Positions 33,601-45,766 of a DNA stretch of 64,000 bases are shown piece by piece; the first letter of the stretch is position 1, and every line of letters begins with the position of its first letter. Below the pieces are notes generated by a model. The model was not told where the DNA came from and did not search any database. It saw only the letters and a list, made by a program, of their open reading frames with translations. Source of the DNA: Lycorma delicatula (lineage: Eukaryota; Arthropoda; Insecta; Hemiptera; Fulgoridae). The DNA lies in assembly GCF_047948215.1 (NCBI RefSeq), contig NC_134463.1, positions 96,810,657 through 96,874,656 of the forward strand, given 5' to 3'. The position numbers were made by a program, and so were the translations under genes.

Positions 33601-33893
33601 AGAAGAGTTTATTTCTGTTGGACTTATCCAACTTTAATTCGGTTAAAGACACTCAACGCTTCTATTCATTGTTACATGAAAATAGATTGTAGATATTTAA
33701 TTGCGTTAAAAAAAGAAGAAAATTATGAAAATGCTCAGTACATATGGTTTTACCGACCGCAGTTTTAAATTTTTCTTAAACAAAATAATTGTATATACAT
33801 GTTTCTTATAAGAGTTCCTTGTTTCAATTTTATTATACAATTAAGTTTCCGGATTCCAATTTTGGTTACTTACTTTTCTTAATTTTTATAATA

Positions 33894-34724
33894 CAGTAAA
33901 AACTCCCAAAAATGGAATCTGACGGGACTGAATAAGAATTCCGTTTAGAAGAGGTTTCCGTCTTGCAGAGTTTTTAATCGAGGTAATTTATCGTGAAGTC
34001 TTGTGCTATGAATTATACGAATGTAAATTGAAGTTAGACAAGGATAAACGTTTGGAATAATCCAGAAATTGTACTGCATACAGAGAAGATTAACCACCAA
34101 TTTTCAAAAATCGTTCAGTTACATTAAAAGTACATTATTTATTTTTACAAGTTAATAATTTTTCATTTAAATGTTACATTTAATTAGAAAACATATTCTT
34201 AGCCTAAAAATAAAATAAAATCCTTTTTCTAAAATAAAAACAGTATAGGGTTCTGTTTCAATAACTTGGAACTTTCGTTTTCAATATTTCTAGCGGTTAA
34301 CGTATTCTGTCGCAAATCATCACCGTTTACACGAATCAAGAATTCTTCCAGCTGTGCGAACATACCCATTTCTTTTCCGAAACTGTTAAATTTTATTTTC
34401 TGTGTCCTCTTATGGATTGGAGTTTAACCCAAGAATGTGACGGCGTATAATTAGATTAACAACAGGTACAGTACTGTATTATAATAAAAATCTACTGAAT
34501 TTATAATTTGAAAATCGTGGGAATGTACAATCTTTTTTTTTTTAATTTCCTTTCCATTTTATGGGACAAGATTAATATGTAAAATTAAAAGTAAAATCTA
34601 TGTTTCCTATCCGTTTCCGTATTGAAGAGATTAATTTCTATAAAAATATATCGGGACTTGAGAAACCGTACGTTTTGAGGAAGATTCCGTTTTTCGGCGG
34701 TTCTATTTTGTAGAGGTTTCACTG
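33894..34724. mobile_element. Pogo/Tigger-like DNA transposon relic
   Basis: The left end is CAGTAAAAACTCCCAAAAAT, and the right end in reverse complement is CAGTGAAACCTCTACAAAAT. They are flanked by TA at 33892-33893 and 34725-34726. CAGT-AAACCTC ends with a TA duplication are typical of the pogo group. The 831 bp between hold only a hint of coding sequence on the minus strand (GKEMGMFAQLEEFLIRVNG). Family placement rests mainly on the ends. Confidence 0.65.
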
Positions 34725-34726
34725 TA

Positions 34727-35877
34727 TTACTAATTCATACTTCTAATATATATAATGATGACGTGAAACTATTTAGTGCAATTAAATACGAAACAAATGT
34801 TATCTGCTTTCAACAAAATATTAACGAACTCATGATGAGATCTTTTAAAATACTAATAATTTTTAGACGTTTCTTTGAATTACTTACATTATTTTCGTAA
34901 AATCTTTTAAGGGAAATTATTGTGGTGATTTTATTTTAAATAACAGATTAGCATTAAAAACTACACTTTTTGAGATGCCTAAAAACTACGAAATTACTTC
35001 GATTTATTTTTGATCTTTTATAATACTTAATTACAAAAAAATATTTAGATTTTGTGTACTTGTGTCGTGATGATTTAGTTCATTTAGTTCAATTAGAAAA
35101 TAATTTTAAGATAAGACAAAAAAAAATTTCATTTTATTAGTTTGGTATATGTATATTTATTTTTATAATTCTACTTGAATAGATTAGAGGAAAGATGAGA
35201 TCCTGTTATACTCGTAACTTAATCTCCATGTTGGTTAGATTACAGGTTAATTGGCCCGGTTTAATTGGAAAAGTTCATATATTTATTTCTGCTTCTTTTA
35301 GTTGTTCAAGACGTACTTTGTATAGCAAACTAACTTTACAAACTTATGCTCTGAATTTGCCGATAAACGTATTGATATTATGTGTTTGACTCTATTCAAG
35401 AAATCGATATTTTTTCCATGGTGGAATTCAGAATGTAAATTGTAATTTTTGGTCACTATTACGATAAAATAAAAAAATCTATTCAATTATCTTGAGAAAT
35501 TAAATTTTTTTTTTTTTTAATTTTTTTTAAACCGAAACGGTTTTATATATCAAAATGCCATTTTAATATTTCCATGAATGTTAATTTTATTCCTTTTTAA
35601 TATGTGGTAATTTAAAAAAAAATATATAATAATTTTGTACCTGATGCTTGTAGTTTTTTCTGTTTTAAAAAAAAGTCTAGAATATGTTTAAGTTAATAAT
35701 AATTTAAATTTGTTATAATCAAAATGCCTAGAAGATTGATATGTTGGATAGAGCAGCACTCTTTATAAACGATTTTTAATAATTGCGATTAAAACATATT
35801 TCCCTTGAGAAAAATTCTGCAATATTTCTATTTTCTTAAGTTCTCTTTTCTGCATTAGTTTTTTTCTACTATTATTC

Positions 35878-35924
<47 letters not shown>

Positions 35925-36050
35925 CTGTATAATTACATCATAGAACTACTTCTGTAAGACTGACAAAAAATAAGTTTTTAATTACTATGTAATAATCTCA
36001 TAAGTACTAATCGTTCTATCTGTTATCATACTTATGCAAGAATATTTAAA
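34727..36050. other. AT-rich spacer with (TA)n
   Basis: A pure TA run spans about 35880-35920. Small frames at 35195-35486 overlap on both strands and are not convincing. Confidence 0.5.
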
Positions 36051-36052
36051 TA

Positions 36053-37444
36053 CAGGATGATTCCAAATTGCACAAAAATCTCTCGGGAGATGATTCTATA
36101 CTCAAAAGATTTGAAAAAAAAAAATATATAATCATAGATGAGAAAACGATTCGTTAGCGAGTTTCGCCTCGCGAAATATTTGGCCCTGCTTTCTGCTCCC
36201 GCTGTGAAATTAAACCTTACTAAAATTCTTGGAATAAAAATACAGGGGTAAATTTGGGGATTCCTTATGGTTTTTGATCTAAGAAGTTAAAATTGGTCTC
36301 AGTTTTTGGTCTTGTTTTTATTTTAAGAAAAACGGGGTAAAAAACGAAAACGTTTTGTCGGAAAATACACTTTTTTAGGTTTATAATAAAATAACTTTGT
36401 TAATGTACGAATAAGCAAATAAAAATTTCCAATAAAGTTTGTAGAGAATTTAACTCTGAGAAAATTGATGTAAATAACCTCTATTAAAATTAATACAAAT
36501 TTGAAAAGTTAAAATTTTCCGATACAGTTTGTGTGTTTTGTTTCTATTTAAAGTTGAACCTCTCGAATTTTTATTTAATTTTAATAGACGATATTTACAT
36601 CAATTTTCTCAGAGTTAATTTCTGTACAAAGTTAACTAGACATATTTATTTGCTTATTGGTAAATTAACAATTTTATTTTATTCCAAACCTTAAAAAGTG
36701 TATTTTACGACAAAACCTTTTGTGTTTTACCCCGTTATTCCGAAAATCTAAGTGAGATAGAGGTCTGGGACTACTTTTATTCAATTTCTCGGATCAATTT
36801 TTTTTCTCTCTTTTTCTTTCTCCCTCGAGCCGGATCCTGCAGTTAAGTATTACACAGCCCAGGGGCATTGTCCTTTACTCTAACGGGTCTGCACGTCTCG
36901 GCCCGCCGGTCGGATCCAATTTTGCGGCCGCCTCAAATCCCCAGAGTAGGATCTACAACGCCCGTCTCTGGGTCCCCACTCCGGGAGCCGGGACTCAGTT
37001 TTCATGCCAATGCCTCTAATGGGGACACCCCACCCCGAGTGGGGCATCCCCGCCGGGACTCGGTCTTTTTCGCTCGGGGGTGCGAGAGTCCCGGTGCTTC
37101 ATCGCTACCGCCCTTTCTTGCAAGCACTTGCGTACGGTAGCTCCGCAGAGGGCTGTCCCTAATCGCCGAGCCCCTCGATCCTTCTCCTGAAGAACCCCCG
37201 CCACGAAGGATCAATATCAGTAGGAAGAACTAAATTTACCCCTCGATTTGTATCCCAAGCATTTTAGTACGGCTTAATTTAACAAAGGGTGCAGAAAACG
37301 GGGCAAATGTTTCGCGAGGTGAAACTCGCTAACGAACCGTTTTCTGATTTATGTTTTAAAAATCTTATCTTTTTAAAAAAAATATTTTTTGACGGTAGAA
37401 TCATCTCCTGAGAGATTGTCGTGCAATTTGGAATCATCACTCTG
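36053..37444. mobile_element. Large fold-back element carrying a nested insertion
   Basis: The two ends are inverted copies: GATGATTCCAAATTGCAC on the left and its complement at the right, then TCTCNGGAGATGATTCTA, GTTAGCGAGTTTC and TAAATTTACCCC. The inverted similarity continues inward to a centre near 36525 (AACTCTGAGAAAATTGATGT on one side, its complement on the other). Each arm is about 450 bp once the 36799-37207 insert in the right arm is removed. No coding capacity in the arms. Related to 38763-39514 and 52272-53050 through the GCGAGT and AAATTTACCCC/ATCCC motifs. Confidence 0.8.
36799..37207 (-). mobile_element. GC-rich retroposed element, second copy, 8-bp target duplication
   Basis: GGATCAAT lies at 36791-36798 and 37208-37215. 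The element's T/C-rich run at the left is the complement of its tail, so it is on the minus strand. It aligns by eye to 15985-16395 and is shorter at the 5' end. Small frames (36868-37140 plus, 37002-37214 minus) follow from its GC content and have no recognised domain. It interrupts the right arm of the fold-back element. Confidence 0.75.
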
Positions 37445-37445
37445 T

Positions 37446-38762
37446 GTATGGAATAAACACGGAAAGCGAACATAAAAAAATATATACATGTATTTCTCGA
37501 TTATAAGTTATAATTGCGAACATAATTTTGTAAATTCAAATATTATCGAATCATGTAAATGGGTAAATAATACTACTTATATTAAATAAAAAAAATAAAT
37601 GATAACAAATAAAAAATTATGCTGTTCCTTTTTGTTATTCATGTTACTATTTTAAATTAAAAAATATTGAAATTCATTTTTAAAGAATATTATTTACTAT
37701 TGTTATCTTTAAAAGTTTCAGATTTTATTATTACTTTAATGTGTTTTATAATTTCCATCTAGTGAACTGGATATCTTACCTTAGTGCAAATAGTTTTATT
37801 ACGATATTTTTCGCCATTTTATTTTTAATTAAAAAAAAAAACTTTATAAAGTCCAATAATTTAAATTATTGAAGTAATATAAATATGTACTTCAATATTT
37901 TTATTAATTAAGTTTTACGCTTTATGTTTACAGCGATAAAAAAAGAAGACAAAATATTAAGAAGCTTTGGAGACTTTAGCTTAAAATTTAATGTTTCTTT
38001 TAAATAATGTAGTAAAAGTTTTTTCCTTATATTTTTTTTGTAAAAAAAAAAAATAAAAAATAAACTTTTGCAGGTGATTTATACTAGTAAAAACGCATAA
38101 AAAATTACATTTCAACTGATAATATTTTTATCTATTTCAACTATTTATAATATAAATCCAATTTCATAAGAAAACTACTCTTTGAAAATTGTTATAGCTT
38201 TGATAGCACTTAATTTAAAGAAAAAATTAAAAAAAAAATCAACTCGAGAGGTAGAAAGGTGCAAGCTAAGAAAATGTTAAAGGATTAATAGTATAGTGTA
38301 TTAATTCCTCTTAGATCGTGATAAAAGTTTTATAATTTCCTTCTATGATAAACTGGATTTAATTAAAAATAATTTTAAAAACTCTAACACGATAATTATG
38401 GGTAAACAGTTAAGAGAACCGATTAAAAATATCAGTTCTAAAAGCATGTGTGTTTTTCTTTTTTGAAAAATATTTCATTGATTTTTTTTCTTAATTATGA
38501 ATAAAACTTAACGTATAAAATAATATTTACATCACATTCTTTAGATTGATTCTGTTACATAAAAAAAAAAAATATTAATTTGATCAATTTTCCTAATACA
38601 AAAGTACCACACCGTATTTAATTTTTATTTATTAATCATTTCCTGTATATTAAGCAGATTAATTGCCTATATATATATATTAAGACTCGTATAGCAATAC
38701 AGACACGTAAAGTGATTTGTAACCAAGTTTGTACTACTCTTGTTTTTTTACATATATATATT
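37446..38762. other. AT-rich spacer
   Basis: A/T runs throughout; no frames, repeats or exons recognised. Confidence 0.5.
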
Positions 38763-39514
38763 CAGAGCGTTTCATGAAGTCTGTAACAAACTTTTAGGAT
38801 ATATTCCATTAGTGAAGAAAAAAAAGTTCATAAAATATAGGTCTTGAAACTTTTCGTTAGCTAGTGTCAGCTTGTTTAATGATCTCGCCTTAATTTATGC
38901 GCCTCTTGTAAAATTAAATCTAATTGTAGTTCTTGAAACCCGATTAAGAGGTAAATTTAATGGTTTTATATGAAATCGGACCTAAAACGTTTTAAAAAAA
39001 TAGGTTTCAGAACTGTATTTTTAGTAGTTTCTGAGAAGTTTGGAGTAGAAGCAAAATATTGGGGGTCAAAAACACAATATTTTATACTTGGCGTAAAGAT
39101 AAAACAAATTATTTTTTTCTACAAAACTTATAGAGAATTTGATTCTTAGCAGAATGGTATGATTGAAGTCCACAGAAACTAAATACGAACGTAATAATTT
39201 TGAATTTTGTACGTATCAAAAGTTTTATACATTTAAAGATTCTCAACCCTAAACTTTTGTCATAATACGCTTCTGGGATCTATTTTTTTTTTTTTCAGTT
39301 TTTCAGGTCAGATTTCATATAAAACCACTAAATTTATCCCTTAATTTGGTTTCCAAGAATTACAGTCTGGCTTAAATTTATCAAAGGCGCAGAAATCAGT
39401 ACGAATCTTTCACCAGCCGGTACTCGCTACTTACGTTTCATAAATTTTCTTTTTCATTTTCATCAGTAAAATATGAATGTTCCTGAAAGTTTGTTACATT
39501 CTTCCTAAATACTC
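38763..39514. mobile_element. Fold-back element
   Basis: Arms of roughly 280 bp in inverted orientation around a centre near 39140. Paired landmarks are TGTAACAAACTTT/AAAGTTTGTTACA, ATTTATGCGCCTC versus AAAGGCGCAGAAAT, GTAGTTCTTGAAACCCGATT versus GGTTTCCAAGAATTAC, and GGTTTTATATGAAATCGGAC versus its complement. No coding capacity. Same family as 52272-53050 and the solo arm at 17816-18122. Confidence 0.8.
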
Positions 39515-40090
39515 TATATCAGAAACAATAAAGTAACCTTGAAAATTATAATTACTCTGTTACTAAACTATTAACTAAAAATGAGCGATAGAAAGTAGGT
39601 TTCTTGTAATTTTTGTCATAATATTTATAGTTTTCAGCTACTAATTAGCAACGCCACCGAATAAAGCGATAAAGCAGCGCCACCGAATCCTATTCTCTGC
39701 CGAACTTTAAACTTCTTTCCAGTTATTTCTCTCATCACCTGGAATTCTTCCTCCCCTAAGACATCTTAAGTTTTTATTTTTTATTATATCCTGCGATTTC
39801 TAACTTACTTTTACTTAGCATTAAGAACTTGCTGAACTTATATCCAACATTCACTCTCTTTAGAGGTAATAGTTTTAAGATACTCGTTTGCTATTCCATC
39901 AGCCTTCCTTACATTCAAAATTGTTTGAAGTTACCTATTAATACAAAACTGGATTTTTGAAATTATTACTCAGGAATAAGAGAGGGGAAATAATCGGTTA
40001 AAATGAACCCATAATAGATTTCTACATTTTGACGTTTTTATCTAAAAACACCAAAATTTGATTACACAATTCTGTATATATGCTCGTATT
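39515..40090. other. Spacer, nothing recognised
   Basis: A GC-richer patch with a short repeated phrase CAGCGCCACCGAAT / CAACGCCACCGAAT lies near 39648-39690. It may be transposon debris. Confidence 0.4.
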
Positions 40091-40600
40091 TTTGTTTTGT
40101 CTTCAATCATTTGACTGGTATTATGCAGCTCTCCAAGATTCCCTATCTAGTGCTAGTCGTTTCATTTCGGTATACCCCCTACGTTCTATATCCCTAACAA
40201 TTTGTTTTACATATTCCAAACGTTGCCTGCCTGCACAATATCTTCCTTTTACCTATCCCTCCAATATTAAAGCGACTATTCCAGGATGCCTTAATATGTG
40301 GCCTATACATCTGTCTCTTCTTTTAGCTATATTTTTCAAAATATTTCTTTCTTCATCAATTTGCCGCAACACCTCTTCATTTGTCACTTTATCCACCTAT
40401 CTGATTTTTTAACATTCTCCTATAGCACCGCATTTCAAAAGCTTCTAATCTTTTCTTCTCAGGTATTCTGATCGTCCAAGTTTCACTTCCATATAAAGCT
40501 ACACTCCAAACATATACTTTCAAAAATCTTTTCCTGACATTTAAATTAATTTTTGATGTAAATAAATTATATTTCTGAATGAAGGCTAGTTTCGCCTAAT
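40091..40600 (-). mobile_element. LINE 3' fragment
   Basis: Colinear with 6955-7455: TTTTGTCTTCAATCATTTGA, CAGCTCTCCAAGATTCCCTA, then the complement of the LYGSETWTI and RLEAFEM codons, ending in AATAAATTATATTTCTGAAT. It is 5'-truncated in the C-terminal domain and carries frameshifts. A possible 8-bp duplication TGTATATA (40073-40080, 40615-40622) is too AT-rich to be sure. Confidence 0.85.
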
Positions 40601-41202
40601 GCATTGTATATAAACATATTATTCTTACTTATCTTTCAGAATCAAAATTTATTCGTAAACTCTGAAATTTTTTTGAAAGATTTCCTATTTTAAAAATTGC
40701 CTATAATTTTACATCTTTTAACCTATTCGTATAATAATCTTTAAATTATAAATATTTTTCAAATAAGCTATCATAGTAGAAAATTTAAATTAAAATTTTT
40801 TCTTAATTTTTAATTCCATTATTAAAAACAAAAAAAACTTCAAAAATACTTTTAAAAAAAGAAATTATCACGTTGATAATCTTTTTAAACTTATACCTCC
40901 GAAGTTAAGATAAACCATTTTTTTTTGTAATATTCAAATAACGGAACATATACTGTAATTTGAGATGTTTTTAACAATGTTTTATTTTATACTAAGATAG
41001 AGTATTTTAAACGAGGATTCAAGTTGTGGGAATTTAAACTGATGTAACAGATTAATATAAAAAAAAAAAAACATCTTTTTGCGCCTGTTTCTTACAATAT
41101 TTTTAGGGTTATTATTTTTTAGGGTTACATAAATGAGATTTGACAGATTTTTACAGCCAGGTATCCTTCTTAATGAAAACCTACTTGTGGGAATGAAATA
41201 TG
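40601..41202. other. AT-rich spacer
   Basis: Nothing recognised. The minus frame at 40982-41272 overlaps the SINE fragment and is incidental. Confidence 0.45.
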
Positions 41203-41262
41203 GAGTTTGTAGCGAGTGAAAAATGCTCTGCCTTAGCGGATTCGAATCCGGGACGAAAGATA
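41203..41262 (-). mobile_element. SINE (family A) fragment
   Basis: GTTTGTAGCGAGTGAAAAAT followed by GCTCTGCC and GGATTCGAATCCGGGAC matches the middle of family A in reverse. Short and diverged. Confidence 0.55.
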
Positions 41263-44200
41263 GAAGTTTCATAAGGTTTAGTTTAACAAATAAATGTAGA
41301 ACAAACTAATACATTTTTTATTTGATAAGAAAATTTTCGTCATTGGGAAGGGATGGAAATTTTAACCTTTATGCAAATTCCGTGAATGTACTGTACACAC
41401 TGCTGATCTAGATGTTCTATTTTTAAATTTATTCTACAGATGTAACGATATTTGTCAGGTTTTTTAATTCGATTTATATTCAACAAAAAAATTAATTTGT
41501 CTTTAAAATATTTTTAAGCTGTTCGATTTTAAAATTAATTACTTTTAAATTAACTGAAACTAGAGTTTCATTTATCATTTAGAATTTCATTTTTGAGAGG
41601 CAGTAATGTGTATATTATTGAGGGAATACCAATAATTACGTTGTCCTAACGGCGAGTCCAAATATTGCCGATCCCAACTTTTTTTTCTTTGGCAATATCT
41701 TCCTTCCAGTTAACTTTGAGATACAAAAAAATATCATTTTACTGTATTATTAGCATAATAGTAAAATAGTTCATGGTTCATCTGGATTACTCCCACACTC
41801 CATAAAATTCAGAGGATTGGCAAAGTTGTTTATTAAGGGATTATGAGCCTGTTTTATAACTGTACAGTAATTTATAATTTGTAGACCAGTAATATCAGTA
41901 CTTTGGTTCACTAACATTCTGAGAAAAAATTCCTTGTCATCTCCCGAAGATCGAGCGCCTCAAGAGAAGTTTATGAGTTGCATTATTTTCCTTCTTTGTA
42001 AGTTTATTGTTCTTTCTTTCTATTTAAACATCTCCCTCAACCTTGATCATTCTTTCCCGAAGTGTTTCATGGATTTTGGTTTAACGCCTACTGGATGTTT
42101 GCTAAGCGTCTGAACCTGTAAAATTACTGTGTTTTTAGTATTTTTGTGACAGATAAGAGGTTGTTTGCATATGAAACTTTACGAGAATTCTATTTGCTAT
42201 CTGATAGTTATAAAAAAAATAATCTTAACCGGTGTGAGATCCTTAACGATTAAATTCGGGTTTCATTTAAAACCTTTTCAAAATACACAAAACATATTAA
42301 AACAAAATATATTAACATTAATTATTCTAATTAATTATTAGATTAATTTATTATTAATTATTTATCTATTAATTATTCCAAAATAATTAACGACATTAAC
42401 ATTGTTTAATATAGGTTATTGTGCAGATACGCCGTTTGTTCAGGTACAGTACTGAATTTTTTTTGGAAAACTTTCCATAAGTCTTAAATAGTAGAACAGG
42501 AAACCAATTTCGAAGGGTTAGTTTCCATAGTATGAAAAAAATCCGCATTTTCTGAAATAATAATTTAAATAAAGAGCAACACTATAACTTGACTGAAAAA
42601 CGTATCTTTTGGTAATTTCTGTACAATGTTTTCTGGAAGCAATCAATAATATATTTTACTAACAACATTCTGCTTAAAATTTTGGACATCTCAAACTTTA
42701 AAAAAATTTATCTTGCCTTGTTGTAATCTAAAAAATAAATAAACGCAGAACGATACTTCAGCATATTTCTTGAACGATCAAAAATTTACATTCAATAAGT
42801 ATTTAATTTTACTTTAAAAAATATTAAATAAACTATCATCCGGCTTTTAGAAGTAGTTTATAAAGAATCAGAATTGCTTTATTTGAACTAAAAAGGTTGT
42901 ATTTTTTTATCCTGATTAAACTTTTTATTAATTCAATAATAAGACAAAAGAACTATAAGGGGTCGATCTGACATTCTGTTCACTTTACTTATAAAACGGG
43001 AAAACGCTATTAATTCTCCTAAAATAAAACAAAACTAAGAAATTTTAGTATCATTTTTTCATTACACGAATTTGGCAGTTCCGAAACTCAATTTTTATAT
43101 TTCGCATTAATCTCTTTGTAGGTACAATGCCGTAATCATTATAAGCTATAATAATGCTATGAAAAATTAAATAAATTTGTTCTTTTATTAATATTACATT
43201 TTATTAATTCTGATTAATTGATTTTATTAAACCTAACAATCTTGTTTACGTATTACAGTTTAAATTACAGCTAAATATAATAATTTCAGCTAAAAGTGCT
43301 AAAAGTAGTTTAGGACCGAGAGCTAAAAGCAGTTTTGAGAATGGAAGTACTCCGAAATGCGACAACTATGATTGTTCTACAGTGCAAGCAAGGGAAGTAA
43401 ATAACACTAATTAATTATGAAAATCCTTTCTGAAATATAAAATATTGTGCAAAATATCTTTATTTATTTTTCTAAGAAAATATTCTTGTTTGCCGCTTCC
43501 AAATAATTATCACTAACCAATTTAATGTCTGATTTGCTACATTTTCATCATTCTGTAGGCCTGATTATCTGTTTTTGTTATTAACTAGTATAGTTCACGG
43601 TGTTTTTTTCTCCTATTGCATGAATTTAAATTCATATAAACAACTGCAGTATGTGAAATATATATATGTATATATATGTATACGAAATAATTCAGGAACG
43701 GATTTATTATTGGTGAAAAAATAAAATTTAATTTCTTATCACAAAATTTAATATTCTGAGTAAAAGAAGTGCATACAGGATTCTTTGTTTCACAATATAG
43801 GATTACATTAATTTGTATTTTACTCGTAATATATTTGTTCTGTTTTTTTTTTTGCGGATGAGATATGAAAACATTTAATTTAGTAAGGTGCTAATCAAAA
43901 GATTTCACTTACAGTAATGATGTTCACTGTACAACCTGCAGCATGTCTTTGGTGGTGAGCCTAGTTATGGTTTAATTTACAGGTGATTTTAAATCCATTT
44001 TGTTGGCTTTGGCATACTAATATGCATCAAAATATTTATTTAAGAAGATAACCCATTTTATTTTTCGCTTTTCCTATGATATTTGTCAGTTGTTGTAATC
44101 AAAAATAATTATCTCATTTCAGGAATATTTTGTTTAAAAAAATAAAAAACATAATTTTATAATGAAAATGCCGCATTAATTTTTTTTTCAGATTGCATGA

Positions 44201-44432
44201 ATTTTAATACAACCTATGAAATAAATACTAAATAGTAGAACCACCTGTTTTTTTAAATGAGTATTACAACTAAATAACTTATTTTATCATTATGAAAAGA
44301 GGCAAACAAGTTCTGATACGATTACAATTCTACATCAGAAAATTTTCTCTATCAAATAACTTTTCCAAATTAAATTTCTGATCGTACAGAATATTAAAAT
44401 TCGGATTGCTCTTGTGTTAAACAACGCTGGAT

Positions 44433-44463
<31 letters not shown>

Positions 44464-45240
44464 CATAGAGATTGAAAATTGATAAAGTAAACATTATCTT
44501 TAACACAAATTTGAAACGGATACTGAACTTTACAATTATTATATAACTACGCATAATAATTAATTATATTCCACAACATTTAAAAAACACAAACTTTAGA
44601 ATACAGTTTAACGGTTAACATATATACGGATATTTATTATTGTTTACACAGCATAAACGTGTATTTAATTAAATATTGTTATGTTTTTTATTTTACTTAT
44701 AATAAATAAAATACGTTTCAGATTTACATTTTATTTTAAAATATGATTTTCCGCTACATAAATCAACGTACTAAATTAAAATGAAATGACTTATAATTAA
44801 TTTATTATTATAATAAATATTGTCATTATAATTTTTACTTAAATTATTTTATTTTTTAAAACTTTTATTAAAAATATCTTGAACACAATTCTTTTGAATA
44901 TTTTATTACTGTATGTGCAACGTATAATTTTTGTTATATGTAAAAGTACACGTACATTTATCAAATAATATGTTCTGTAGTAACCGACCCGTTCAATTAT
45001 TACCGTTACTTTTTTCATCGCAGTATTTAAAATAAAATTTTATTTTAGCAAAAATAATGTTTTTATTAATAGTTCTGTACATCAAAATAATTATAAAAAA
45101 GTAATTTTATGTAGAACAGCTAAATATTAAATAATTTTCGTTTTCTTTTACGTGAAAAAAAATTATGTAGAAAATGCCGATTTAATTTAGAGTATGATCA
45201 TCCGTGAACTGTAAATGTCAGATGCAAAGTGACAACACTA
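41263..45240. other. Long AT-rich spacer downstream of the receptor gene
   Basis: A pure A-run of about 26 bases lies at 44438-44463. GC-richer patches occur at about 41630-42130 and 43300-43400. I found no recognisable repeat, exon or RNA gene in them. Confidence 0.4.
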
Positions 45241-45278
45241 ACCAGAAACAGACCTCACCGCTGTCCGTACGAATCACC

Positions 45279-45377
45279 AAACTGGTTATTTAGCCTATCC
45301 GTCAGCCAAATTTCCCATATTATCAAAGTAAAATCTTTGATGATACGGGATAGGTCAAATATACTGGTCGATGTGAC
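45279..45377. repeat. Imperfect palindrome about 400 bp past the receptor stop
   Basis: The core ATCAAAGTAAAATCTTTGAT sits at the centre (near 45335). Outward, TTATTTAGCCTATCCG pairs imperfectly with the complement of CGGGATAGGTCAAATA. A TGACGTCA palindrome (cAMP-response-element-like) lies close to its right edge. Could be a small fold-back transposon or a structured element. Confidence 0.5.
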
Positions 45378-45621
45378 GTCACTCCAACAACAGTATGATA
45401 TTACTTATGTATCGCATTAACATGTCCTTCTGTTCATTTTATCCCTACCCTTTTTTTATATTTGCATCCGGTAGCCAGCATCGAATTTACTTGAAGTAAA
45501 ATAGAAAAAAAAAAATTGAGTTATTTTTTCGTCTACAATAGCAGATAAAATGCTAATTTTAATTTACAACGCATTTGATTAGCACTCCTTAAAGCTTATT
45601 ACCTATAAATAGACAAGATTA

Positions 45622-45631
45622 TTTATTTATT
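45622..45631 (-). promoter_or_regulatory. Candidate poly(A) signal of the receptor gene
   Basis: On the minus strand the overlapping hexamers AATAAATAAA lie about 140 bases after the stop codon. In AT-rich DNA such matches are common, so this is only a candidate. Confidence 0.35.
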
Positions 45632-45766
45632 ACTAGTACTTAATATTTATAAAATTACAGTATTAAAAATACAGCAGCTGTATTAAGCGACAGATATTTC
45701 TATTATACATTAACTATAGTACTGATAAGATATAATACAATTGAGCCGTTTATACGTTTAAATAAT

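Noticed and set aside
36868..37214. GC-rich frames of 62-90 codons on both strands
   Set aside because: They lie in the GC-rich retroposed element, where stops are rare by composition; no recognised domain and not conserved as frames in the 16 kb copy.
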